The notes under the pieces were generated by a model. It saw nothing but the letters and a program-made list of their open reading frames with translations, searched no databases and was not told the origin of the DNA. Positions 37,577 to 49,530 of a stretch of DNA of 64,000 nt are shown here, piece after piece. The position numbers and the translations under genes are program-made. The first letter of the stretch is position 1, and each line of letters starts with the position of its first letter. Source of the stretch: Alteromonas sp. KUL42. Its GTDB lineage: Bacteria > Pseudomonadota > Gammaproteobacteria > Enterobacterales > Alteromonadaceae. The DNA lies in assembly GCF_006538325.1 (NCBI RefSeq), contig NZ_BJKK01000005.1:124001-188000 (forward strand). Direction: 5' to 3'.

Positions 37577-38863
37577 ATGCCTACTCACTTAACTGATACT
37601 CATTTTTCTGACCTGCCTATAAACGGCAAGGTTGTTGACGCCTTGACGGCAGCTAATTTTTCACATTGTACACCAATTCAAGCATTGGCACTGCCCCCTT
37701 TGTTGGAAGGCCTCGATATTGCAGGCCAAGCCCAAACGGGTACAGGCAAAACCATTGCTTTTTTGGTGGCTACATTTCACTATTTGCTAAGCAAAGCAGA
37801 AAATACAAATAACAGCAAATCAATTGGTCCGCGCGCAATTATTATGGCGCCGACCAGAGAGCTAGCCGTTCAAATCTATAACGACGCCAAACTGCTTAGT
37901 GAGCATACTGGTTTGTCGCTTGGTTTGATTTATGGGGGCGAAGGTTACGAAAGTCAACGCGAAACCTTAGAAGAAGGGGTAGATATTATAATTGGTACGA
38001 CAGGACGCATTCTGGATTACTACAAGCAGAATGTATTTTCACTGAATAATATTCAGGTTGCCGTACTTGATGAAGCCGACCGCATGTTTGACCTTGGCTT
38101 TATAAAAGATATTCGCTTCTTGTTCCGCAGAATGCCACCTGCCAGTCAACGTTTGAGTATGCTGTTCTCTGCTACTTTGAGCTATCGCGTTCAAGAATTG
38201 GCATACGAGCACATGAATAACCCTACGCATGTTCAAGTTGCACCAGAACAAACAACGGCTACGCGCGTAACCCAAGAGCTTTTCTATCCGTCTGACGACG
38301 ACAAAATGCTTTTATTGTTAACCCTTCTTGAAGAAGAATGGCCAGAAAAAGCCATTGTTTTTGCTAACACTAAGAACAGTTGTGAGAAGGTGACCGATTG
38401 GCTTACTGCCGATGGCCACCGTGTAGGCTTACTTAGTGGTGATGTACCTCAGAAAAAGCGTTTAGGCATTCTAGAAGACTTTACCAAGGGTAACTTAGAT
38501 ATTTTAGTGGCCACAGATGTAGCAGCACGTGGGCTGCATATTGATGCGGTTACCCATGTATTTAACTATGATTTACCTGATGATGCCGAAGATTACGTGC
38601 ATCGCATTGGTCGTACGGGTCGCGCTGGACAAAGTGGTGTTGCGATTAGTTTTGCGTGCGAGAAATACGCACTTAACTTACCAGCAATTGAGCAATACAT
38701 TCAAAAGACGATACCGGTAACCGACTACGATCGCAGTGCTTTATTGGATGATGTAACGCCACCGAAACCACGTAGAAGACGCTCGCCTAACACGCGCAAT
38801 TCATCTCGTAGAGGCAATAGTCGAGGTCGTGGTAAACCTCAACAGCGCAACCATAAGGCTTAG
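37577..38863 (+). CDS. rhlB: DEAD-box RNA helicase RhlB
   Basis: A 428-residue ATP-dependent RNA helicase of the RNA degradosome. Motifs are [49 protein letters not shown] and [13 protein letters not shown]. The C-terminal tail is basic and Arg/Gly-rich ([19 protein letters not shown]), which adds RNA binding. Divergent trxA-rho and downstream gppA give the identity, as in E. coli. Confidence 0.97.
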   Translation: MPTHLTDTHFSDLPINGKVVDALTAANFSHCTPIQALALPPLLEGLDIAGQAQTGTGKTIAFLVATFHYLLSKAENTNNSKSIGPRAIIMAPTRELAVQIYNDAKLLSEHTGLSLGLIYGGEGYESQRETLEEGVDIIIGTTGRILDYYKQNVFSLNNIQVAVLDEADRMFDLGFIKDIRFLFRRMPPASQRLSMLFSATLSYRVQELAYEHMNNPTHVQVAPEQTTATRVTQELFYPSDDDKMLLLLTLLEEEWPEKAIVFANTKNSCEKVTDWLTADGHRVGLLSGDVPQKKRLGILEDFTKGNLDILVATDVAARGLHIDAVTHVFNYDLPDDAEDYVHRIGRTGRAGQSGVAISFACEKYALNLPAIEQYIQKTIPVTDYDRSALLDDVTPPKPRRRRSPNTRNSSRRGNSRGRGKPQQRNHKA

Positions 38864-38887
38864 AGAATAGTAAGAAAAGAGTTATAT

Positions 38888-40399
38888 ATGCAGGCAGAAC
38901 TTCAGCACAACCCTCAGAGCTACGGCGAGTATTATGCGGCGGTAGATTTGGGGTCCAACAGCTTCCACATGGTCATTGTGCATGTGGTTAACGGAAGTGT
39001 GCAAATTATAGGGAAAATAAAGCAAAAAGTGCGTTTAGCCGCCGGGTTAGACGAGGAGTTAGCACTTGATGAAGTCAGTATGGAACGCGGTTGGCAATGC
39101 CTGCAAGTCTTCTCTGAACGTTTACAAGATATTCCACCATCAAATATAAAAATTGTTGCCACAGCTACCTTGCGCCTGGCTACTAATGCACAGGTGTTTA
39201 TCAAAAAAGCGGAAGAAATTCTAAACCATAAGCTCGAGGTCATTAGTGGTGAAGAAGAAGCGCGGCAAATTTATTTAGGTGTCGCTTACACGTCTGCGAA
39301 TCAAGGTAATAGCCTTGTCATTGATATTGGTGGCGCCAGCACAGAGATCGTCATTGGTAACGACATGCAGCCAATCCATCTGAAAAGTTTGGACATGGGG
39401 TGTGTAACCTTCATGGAACGTTATTTTGAAGGCGGCAATATAACCCAACAAAACTTCGATAACGCCAAGGCTGCAGCTCATGCACTCATCGCTGACGTAG
39501 CAGACGCTTTTTTGTGTTTTGATTGGGAAAACTGTTTGGGCGCTTCAGGCACACCTCAAGCTATCACCGAAATTTTGGTGGCACAGGGTATAAGCGACGC
39601 CATACGACTCGACTATTTATACCACTTAGAAAAGCAATGTATTGAAGGTGAGAACATTAAATCGCTAAGCATTGATGGTTTAGACGATAGCCGCAAACCC
39701 ATCTTCCCCTCAGGACTTGCCATTTTGATCAGTCTTTTTGAAGCCTTACATATTCAACATATGAATATTTCAGGCGGCGCTCTGCGCGAAGGGCTCATCT
39801 ACGGTATGTTGGACAATATTCGAGAAAATGACCGGCGCCAGCAGACCCTAAACCAGGCCAAATATCGCTATCATATTGATGGAAATCACGCCAACAATGT
39901 ACAGCAAGTTGCACTAGCACTATGTCATCAATTATGTGCTCAGCAAAATATCTGTCATTTAGATACTGAAACTATTTTAGGCGCTGCAGCACAGCTGCAT
40001 GAAATTGGCCTTCACATTGAGTATAAACGTCACCATGAGCACGGCGAGTATATTTTAAGCCACATTGATTTACCCGGCTTCACGCGTCTTCAACGCGCAG
40101 CTATTCGCGACTTAGTGGCTCAACATCGTTTAGCTATCAACAATGCGACATTTGATAAGTATCACCAAGATTACCGACCTATGTTGCAAGGTTTATTACG
40201 CGTGCTCCGCATTGCTGTTGTACTTTGTTTACGACGTCAAAATAAACATATACCTGAAGTAAGCTTGGCATGCGATGGAAGCAATTGGGTCTTGTCTTTT
40301 CCAGAAGGTTGGCTCAAAGCCCATCCTTTGATCAATGCAGAGCTTGCCAATGAATGCTGGCTTCAGCACAAAGCGGGCTGTGAGCTGATCTGTCAATAA
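38888..40399 (+). CDS. gppA: Ppx/GppA exopolyphosphatase family phosphatase
   Basis: A 503-residue enzyme that removes the 5' phosphate of pppGpp and can act on polyphosphate. The N-terminal ASKHA fold has YAAVDLGSNSFHMVIV and VIDIGGASTEIVIG, and the C-terminal half has an HD-like helical domain (HEIGLHIEYKRHHEHG). It lies 25 bp after rhlB, the usual order, and is probably co-transcribed. Confidence 0.95.
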   Translation: MQAELQHNPQSYGEYYAAVDLGSNSFHMVIVHVVNGSVQIIGKIKQKVRLAAGLDEELALDEVSMERGWQCLQVFSERLQDIPPSNIKIVATATLRLATNAQVFIKKAEEILNHKLEVISGEEEARQIYLGVAYTSANQGNSLVIDIGGASTEIVIGNDMQPIHLKSLDMGCVTFMERYFEGGNITQQNFDNAKAAAHALIADVADAFLCFDWENCLGASGTPQAITEILVAQGISDAIRLDYLYHLEKQCIEGENIKSLSIDGLDDSRKPIFPSGLAILISLFEALHIQHMNISGGALREGLIYGMLDNIRENDRRQQTLNQAKYRYHIDGNHANNVQQVALALCHQLCAQQNICHLDTETILGAAAQLHEIGLHIEYKRHHEHGEYILSHIDLPGFTRLQRAAIRDLVAQHRLAINNATFDKYHQDYRPMLQGLLRVLRIAVVLCLRRQNKHIPEVSLACDGSNWVLSFPEGWLKAHPLINAELANECWLQHKAGCELICQ

Positions 40400-40400
40400 C

Positions 40401-40421
40401 AAAAGAGCCTGTTGGCCCTTT
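40401..40421. terminator. Terminator after gppA
   Basis: AAAAGAGCC and GGCCCTTTT with one mismatch and a short loop, followed by GTTATT. Confidence 0.6.
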
Positions 40422-40458
40422 TGTTATTCACTAGCTGCTTGTTGATAAAGCTACGTTT

Positions 40459-43358
<2,900 letters not shown>

Positions 43359-43364
43359 AAAAAC

Positions 43365-44147
43365 CTATACTCTTTCGAGTGAAAACAACCTGCATGTATT
43401 AGCATAACTGTAATTACGTAATTTATCAGTCTCTACATGCAGATACTCGCCTAATTGATTGGCAATATGCGGCAAAAATGCAGGCTCATTGTTGCGTTTA
43501 CGCGGTCTTAAGGTTTTGGGGAATAAATAAGGCGCATCAGTTTCAAGAATAATTTTATCCAACGGAACCTGTTTTACAGCATCGCGAAGGGCTTCACCGC
43601 GCTTTTCATCACACACCCACCCAGTAATGCCGATATACAAACCTAACGACAAGTACTGTTTTACCTGTGTGCTATCGCCAGTAAAACAATGGGCGATACC
43701 ACCTTTCAACGATGGCATATAGCGACCGAGCAGTGCTATCTGCTGCTCAAACGCGTCCCGTTCGTGTAAATACACTGGCAATTGTAGATCCGCAGCTAAC
43801 TTAAGTTGCTCTTCAAATACGCGGAGTTGAACATCTTGAGGTGAAAAATTCCGGTTAAAATCAAGACCACATTCGCCAATGGCAACGCAGCCGGGCTGAC
43901 GTGCTAACTGCCTGATTGTTTCATAATGGTCCAAGGTAACGTCTTTTGCATTATGAGGATGTACACCTATGGTATAGCAGCACTGTGAAGGATATTTGTT
44001 GTAAAGTGCTATAGCTGCATCCCATTCACTGGGATGCGTGGTGATGACACACAGTTTAGACACGCCAGCATCTGTGGCGCGCGCTACCACTTCATCAATT
44101 TCAAACCTACTGTCTAGTAGGTTGACACCTGCATCAAACCAAGCCAT
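43365..44147 (-). CDS. tatD: TatD-family metal-dependent hydrolase
   Basis: A 260-residue TIM-barrel metalloenzyme with DNase activity in homologues. It begins FDAGVNLLDSRFE like E. coli TatD, and has GECGLDFNRN, YLHERDAFEQ and LETDAPYLFPK. It lies downstream of tatABC with one small gene between, which supports TatD over its paralogues YcfH and YjjV. Confidence 0.93.
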   Translation of the reverse strand: MAWFDAGVNLLDSRFEIDEVVARATDAGVSKLCVITTHPSEWDAAIALYNKYPSQCCYTIGVHPHNAKDVTLDHYETIRQLARQPGCVAIGECGLDFNRNFSPQDVQLRVFEEQLKLAADLQLPVYLHERDAFEQQIALLGRYMPSLKGGIAHCFTGDSTQVKQYLSLGLYIGITGWVCDEKRGEALRDAVKQVPLDKIILETDAPYLFPKTLRPRKRNNEPAFLPHIANQLGEYLHVETDKLRNYSYANTCRLFSLERV

Positions 44148-44160
44148 GTAATTACTAGAC

Positions 44161-44703
44161 TTACTTGATACGCTTAACTTTCATACGTTTATTAAGGCCT
44201 TCAACACTTAAGAAAAATGCTCCTAATAAGCCTCTCTCTATACTTACGACCTGACCTTCCTCTATTTTTAGATAGGTTTCGTCAGTTTGCTGCCATACCG
44301 TACCATCTGCAAACGTGAGCACTTTTTTGCCTCTAACATTTTTAGAAATGTTTTTAATGGTCAGTGCAACCTCTGACGCCGCTTCAGATACATCGCGCTT
44401 GTGCTCTAAGCCAAATTCATTTTGCGGGTTTTGCGCATTCGTTGTACTGCCTGAAGAGGTGGTGTGCTGAGTTGGCTGCGCATTATTGTAGCGAGGTGTC
44501 AGGCCTGCCATTTGACTTAGCTGAGCATCAGCGCCTTCGTATTGATTCATCGCTTTTGCTACATTGTCATAACAGACTAAGCGCTTGAGACTATTATCTG
44601 TGTTGCGACATTTTTGTAGAGCCTCGCTAACAGTTTCAGCATGTGCAGAGAAAGCACCAATAGCAAAGAGCGTAGTTAGTAGAGGTACAACATATGATTT
44701 CAT
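44161..44703 (-). CDS. Exported small protein, conserved, unknown function
   Basis: A 180-residue periplasmic protein. The signal peptide ends in SAHA-ET (near residue 22). The mature part has a Cys pair in EALQKCRNTDNSLKRLVCYD, which could form a disulfide, then a Ser/Thr/Gln-rich linker, then a beta-rich C-terminal domain (VLTFADGTVWQQTDETYLKI, ERGLLGAFFLSVEG). This layout is seen in conserved marine gammaproteobacterial proteins without a known role. It lies between tatC and tatD. Confidence 0.7.
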   Translation of the reverse strand: MKSYVVPLLTTLFAIGAFSAHAETVSEALQKCRNTDNSLKRLVCYDNVAKAMNQYEGADAQLSQMAGLTPRYNNAQPTQHTTSSGSTTNAQNPQNEFGLEHKRDVSEAASEVALTIKNISKNVRGKKVLTFADGTVWQQTDETYLKIEEGQVVSIERGLLGAFFLSVEGLNKRMKVKRIK

Positions 44704-44726
44704 TTTTATTCCTTTCTAATTAACAT

Positions 44727-45485
44727 CTATGTGTTATCAGTGCCAGGCGATCCACTTTCTTCAGTTTTTGGTGACTTGCCTGCATATAAACCGCCCACAA
44801 TAACGCCTATTTCAAATAGCAACCACATAGGAATAGCTAAGAGCGTTTGTGAAATAACATCAGGCGGCGTAAGTAGCATGCCGACGACAAATGCACCTAC
44901 TACCACATAAGGGCGCTTAGCGCGTAGTGACTTAGCATCAGTAACACCAGTCCAACACAATAAAATAATGGCAATGGGTATCTCAAATGAGACCCCAAAA
45001 GCAAAAAACAGTTTCAAGACGAAGTTAAGATAACTCGAAATATCTGTACTAACCGTTACCCCTTCAGGTGCCACACTTGTGAAAAACGCGAACGCAAGTG
45101 GAAATACCACGAAATAGGCAAAGGCCATTCCTGCGTAAAACAATAGCGTACTGGACAGTAGCAAAGGTGCCACTAAGCGTTTTTCATTGCGGTAAAGCCC
45201 TGGTGCAACAAAGCCCCAAACCTGATAAAGCACATAGGGAATAGCAATAAAAAATGACAATACCAAGGTGAGCTTAAACGGCGCAAAAAACGGTGAGGCA
45301 ACATCCGTTGCAATCATTGTCGCGTTTTCTGGTAATGCCTCAAGCAGTGGCATAGCGAGTAATCGATACAAATCTTGTGCAAAGGCAGCTAAGCACAAGA
45401 AGACAATTAGCACACTTAACAATGCTTTGAGTATACGACTGCGCAATTCAATTAAGTGGGAAATAAGGTTATTGGCGTCTGACAT
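44727..45485 (-). CDS. tatC: Twin-arginine translocase subunit TatC
   Basis: A 252-residue protein with six membrane helices that binds twin-arginine signal peptides with TatB. Motifs are [13 protein letters not shown] at the start, [12 protein letters not shown], and [25 protein letters not shown] ending (here LTPPDVISQ). It follows tatB without a gap. Confidence 0.98.
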   Translation of the reverse strand: MSDANNLISHLIELRSRILKALLSVLIVFLCLAAFAQDLYRLLAMPLLEALPENATMIATDVASPFFAPFKLTLVLSFFIAIPYVLYQVWGFVAPGLYRNEKRLVAPLLLSSTLLFYAGMAFAYFVVFPLAFAFFTSVAPEGVTVSTDISSYLNFVLKLFFAFGVSFEIPIAIILLCWTGVTDAKSLRAKRPYVVVGAFVVGMLLTPPDVISQTLLAIPMWLLFEIGVIVGGLYAGKSPKTEESGSPGTDNT

Positions 45486-45785
45486 CTATTGCTTTTTATA
45501 TGGTTCTTGAACTGATTCTGCTGCTTTTTTAAGTTCATCAACACTCTGTTCAAGTTCGGGTGAAAGATCTTTGAGCCCTTGTTGCTCTGCTTTTTTAAGG
45601 TTTTCATGCAATTCATGCACGCGTAACTGATGCTCAACTTCTTGCTTAAAGCCCGTTGCTACATTGCGTACACTGCGAATTGTATTAATGGTTGAACGCA
45701 TAGCACCGGGTAATCGCTCTGGCCCTAAAATAAGTAGCGCCAGAACACCGATAACTAATAGCTCCCAAAAGCCGATATCGAACAT
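45486..45785 (-). CDS. tatB: Twin-arginine translocase subunit TatB
   Basis: A 99-residue protein: N-terminal membrane helix [20 protein letters not shown], the GPERLPGAMR hinge, then an amphipathic helix and a charged tail. Shorter than E. coli TatB because the tail is reduced. Its start overlaps the tatA stop by one base. Confidence 0.97.
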   Translation of the reverse strand: MFDIGFWELLVIGVLALLILGPERLPGAMRSTINTIRSVRNVATGFKQEVEHQLRVHELHENLKKAEQQGLKDLSPELEQSVDELKKAAESVQEPYKKQ

Positions 45786-46024
45786 TAGGATTTTTCTTTA
45801 ACGTCGCTCTGAGTATTCGCTGAAACTGATTCAGCGCCTTTTTTCTCTTCTACCTGCTTTTTCTGGTCGAAATCGGCGTCTTTGTCTTCTTCATTAACGG
45901 CTTTCTTAAAACCCTTTATCGCACCACCTAAGTCTGTACCGATACCTTTAAGACGTTTTGTACCGAAAAGTAAAACAACAATTACCAGAATGATCAGCAG
46001 CTGCCAAACACTAATACCACCCAT
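45785..46024 (-). CDS. tatA: Twin-arginine translocase subunit TatA
   Basis: A 79-residue pore-forming subunit: short membrane helix [20 protein letters not shown], then [20 protein letters not shown] and a charged tail. ATG at 46024 gives the usual MGGIS start; AGGGAGA nine bases before it supports this over a frame start at 46054. Confidence 0.97.
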   Translation of the reverse strand: MGGISVWQLLIILVIVVLLFGTKRLKGIGTDLGGAIKGFKKAVNEEDKDADFDQKKQVEEKKGAESVSANTQSDVKEKS

Positions 46025-46206
46025 AAAATTAATCTCCCTTACAACAATGGGCACAGTATGCCATTGCCTGACGTTCCTTTCACCTGAATATTTAAAGCTT
46101 GGAATAATGATTGATCTTTTCGCTACTTAGTTTCATGCTCTTTATTGTGACAATGTGTTTATGATGAACTTGTTTTTATGCTTTTTGCACAAGGAGTTAG
46201 TCAACT

Positions 46207-47307
46207 GTGCTTGGTTTTGCTGTACGTTATTACCCACTATTAACCGCCTTGTCTTTGGGGCTGACAGGAAGTGCGTTAGCGGCAAGTACGCCACAATGTA
46301 CGACCAATGGTAACCAATATGTTGACCCATCTATTTCAAGTCATCTTGAAGAAAACAAGCCCGATGATGAACTGTCACCCAATCACAATATAGAGCGTTC
46401 TCAACTAACAGAAGATACCCGTTCTAAAGATACGTCTTCGCATGAGCATGCGAACAATGCTTGGTTTGATATCTGGCAGCGCAGTTTCACAGATTCAATG
46501 GATTTTACCGTTAAGCAATTTGACGGCTTATTTAGGGAAGATGACACTAGATATCCACAAGGCGAGCGTGCACGGGCGGAAGGCCGAATTCAACTAGCCT
46601 GGGAGCCAAGGACCAGAGAACTTTCAGATACGGACGTGCGCTTTCGAATACGGATACGATTGCCTGCACTAGAAGACCGTGTAGATTTATTGCTTAGTGA
46701 CAATGATGACGACACGCAAGACAACACAATTAGGGCGGCACGTAACACAACCAGTAACGACAGAGATCGCACCACTATTGCACTGCGTTTTAGGCCTGAA
46801 CAAAACTCGCATTACTCTTTTAGAGTGGGAGCGGGGCGACGTGATCAGTTATATGTGCGTGCTCGCTACCGCGATGCACTTGCCTTCACAAACAAGTGGG
46901 CAATGTTGTACGACAGTGAAATTTATTACTATTCAAGAGATAGACTAGGCGCTGAAGCAGGAGTTGCCTTTCAGTATGATGTAAGCAAAAACATGTTATT
47001 GCGCCAAAACAACCGATTTTACTATAGAGACAATACCAATGATTGGCTTTGGCGGCACGAGATTCATCACCTTTATGCGATTGATGAACACAATGCACTT
47101 ATTCCACACGTTATGGTTGAAGGGCTTAGCCAACCTAATTATCGCGTTGAAGAAGTCTATACCGGGCTGCGGTGGCGCAATAACACATTGCGCCACTGGC
47201 TCTATTTCGATGTAGAACCCTTTGTGCTGTGGCAACGAAATGAAGACTTCAAGGCTTCATATGGTATAGCACTCCGCGTTGAGGCTTATTACGGAAAAGA
47301 TACCTGA
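46207..47307 (+). CDS. Predicted outer-membrane beta-barrel protein, unknown function
   Basis: A 366-residue exported protein with a signal peptide (ending GSALA-AS) and an acidic, low-complexity part (about 30-85). The C-terminal 250 residues alternate in a strand pattern with aromatic girdles (HYSFRVGAGRRDQLYVRARY, WAMLYDSEIYYYSRDR, YGIALRVEAYYGKDT), suggesting a barrel. GTG at 46207 with AAGGAG at 46191-46196 is the start. No specific family was recognised. It is divergent from tatABC. Confidence 0.65.
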   Translation: MLGFAVRYYPLLTALSLGLTGSALAASTPQCTTNGNQYVDPSISSHLEENKPDDELSPNHNIERSQLTEDTRSKDTSSHEHANNAWFDIWQRSFTDSMDFTVKQFDGLFREDDTRYPQGERARAEGRIQLAWEPRTRELSDTDVRFRIRIRLPALEDRVDLLLSDNDDDTQDNTIRAARNTTSNDRDRTTIALRFRPEQNSHYSFRVGAGRRDQLYVRARYRDALAFTNKWAMLYDSEIYYYSRDRLGAEAGVAFQYDVSKNMLLRQNNRFYYRDNTNDWLWRHEIHHLYAIDEHNALIPHVMVEGLSQPNYRVEEVYTGLRWRNNTLRHWLYFDVEPFVLWQRNEDFKASYGIALRVEAYYGKDT

Positions 47308-47414
47308 GTGGTATTTTGCACTGCAATTTCAGTTCAGATATCAAGCCATGTAGCTGGGCATGGCTTGATATCTAAATTTACCCTGATGAGACACAGTTAA
47401 CTAACCAAGAGCGG

Positions 47415-49199
47415 CTAATAAATTACAAAGGGCACCTTGCTGTAACCACAATAATTGGTCCCTTCTATTTTGGATTCTTTGGACCTTTTCAATACGTGAT
47501 GATTGCCCTGCGCTTCCCAATGCACTTCGTCTTTCTCGTCACATAATTGCGCTGATTGCTTGCGCCACATGCCTTGAGTACTTGGTGCATTTTGCGCCAA
47601 CGTTATTGCTAAACTATCTTTAGCCTTGGTATTAAGGTTAACTGACAATTTATTATTTTGAATGCGCCCTTGTACCCCCGCTGGTAAAAAACTTCACTTC
47701 ACCAGCTATAACCTGAGAAGTTGCTTTCCCATTGTAAGTTAACTCTTCTCGCCCTTGCGTCATATCCGCAATAAAGACACCGCCTTTTCCAACAACCTTA
47801 AACTCCATTTCACTGGCCTTTGGCGCTGACGATACAACGAGTGCCGTTGTCTCATCCACGCCAAAACCAAATAGCTGTCTACTGTGTGCAGTTGCAGCAA
47901 TCAGTCTCACTTCCCTATCGCGCTCAGAAAAGTGGGTATCTAATAACCCGTAATTAAAAAACCTAAACCTCCAGAAGCGTTAGTTGTTACTGCATCTTCT
48001 AACAATCTATTTTGGCAAGCCGCTTCATCTTCACAGCGTTGTGATACCGCAGGGGTACTGTAAACGCCGCTGGCCAGTACGCCTTTTGAATCTCCGCTGG
48101 TCAACATAGGTACAGGGCGTTGGTTAAAATAACCACCTGCTTGAACCGCAGTACCGGCACTTGTTCCTCCAATAACAATGGCATCATTTTGCCAAATAGT
48201 GCGTAATGTATCTAAAAACACCGTACCTTTCCCATCTGGTGTAGTCAGCGCCGCAAAGGTTTTACTTTGGTCACCCCCATTAAAGAAAATGCCATCTAAT
48301 TTAGAAAGCGTTTCTATTTCGATATTGGGATCGTCACACCACTTCTTTTGCAAAGCCGTACGCTCAGGATAAACCCGCTCTCTATCAAATAGTGTATTTT
48401 GTGCTCTTAGCTTGGTTAAACTATTACATCCATCTCCACCCAAACTGCTAATATACCGGGCTTGCTGATATGTCTGAGTTAAAGGTAGCCAAACCACTTC
48501 TATATCAGGGGAATTAAACACCCCAGAGTAAAAGTCAACGGCCTCAAAAGGGTCTCGTGACGATGCTGTGACAATACCTATTGTTACAAGTACATCGTCT
48601 TTATCTCGCTTTTTTTGCTCGTGCTTTTCTCTAGCAGCTTCAATAAATGATGAATAAACCTCTAGCGATGCGGCCTCTTTAGTGTTCTCGAGAGATACCT
48701 GCTCGACTACACGCTGCCCCTTGCTATCTATTTGAAACAATTCTAACGTATCTAACATAGTGAAATAGCTATGATCAGATAAGCTGCGAATATCTTTATT
48801 TGAAAAGCCCATTTCATTTAACGCATCAAATAGTTCATCTTTTGTCAGTTTCACCTCACCCAACCCTGAATAAATACCCACAATTATTGAATACAAAGAT
48901 TTGTCAAAATTGCTCTCAAATTGGTTAATCGATTTCAATCGTTGTAGTGAACTTTGACTTATTTCATACAAATTTTCCTTTTTGAACCCATCAAAACTCG
49001 CAGAAGGATCACAGTTATTCAGTGACATGCTAGAACAAGTTTTTAATGCCCCTCCCGCTAAAACAAGATTTACCGAAGAAAAGGATTTCATCGGAAAAAC
49101 AGAAAGATAAAACAAAAATAAGAGTTTAAACACCAAACTAACATTGCTTGAAACTCGAGGAGATAGCGACTGATTTAAACCTACTTTTATTGAAAACAT
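47415..49199 (-). pseudogene. Exported cyanophycinase-like S51 peptidase, two frameshifts
   Basis: A secreted serine peptidase of the CphB/CphE type, broken into three frames: 47940-49199 (419 residues), 47653-47910 and 47415-47648. The first holds a signal peptide, FFNGGDQSKTF and the nucleophile GGTSAGTAVQ. The second holds the catalytic region GFGVDETTALVV (Glu); joining them restores GLGFFNYGLLDTHFSERDRE (His). The breaks lie in A6 runs: 47956-47961 is one base short, 47686-47691 one base long. Corrected, the protein is about 590 residues with a 100-residue C-terminal extension. Homologues cut cyanophycin into beta-Asp-Arg. A peptide export, uptake and dipeptidase set follows on the other strand. 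Confidence 0.82.
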
Positions 49200-49530
49200 G
49201 TGTATGTATTTTTAATTGACTTTAAATCAACCTAGTGGTATCCAATAATTAATGTCAATGGTTAAATCAAACCTGCGAAGTAACAAATACCCATGACGAA
49301 TTGCATAAATCGTCACAACACTGGTTTTTATTAATGATTAAGAAAGCGGCCAATTTAGGCAACTATCGCTATCAAAACTTTTACTTGTCGGAGTGGTTCG
49401 ACGAGTAACGCCATTCCCTCCGATTTCTCGGAGCGGCTCTGCTGCGCCCTGCAGCAAATTACATAACTACACAAGTGTTGAATTGCGCGTTTAGCGGCGT
49501 TAGACCGTGCGCACTATGGGAATCACAATA
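49200..49530. other. Divergent control region with hairpin series
   Basis: No gene. It separates the cyanophycinase from the receptor gene. From 49387 to 49455 there are nested hairpins: GTCG/CGAC (49387-49402), CTCCGA-TTTC-TCGGAG (49418-49433) and GCTGC-GCCCT-GCAGC (49441-49455). CGGAG at 49389 could instead pair with CTCCG at 49418, giving alternative folds, as in RNA switches. Confidence 0.5.
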
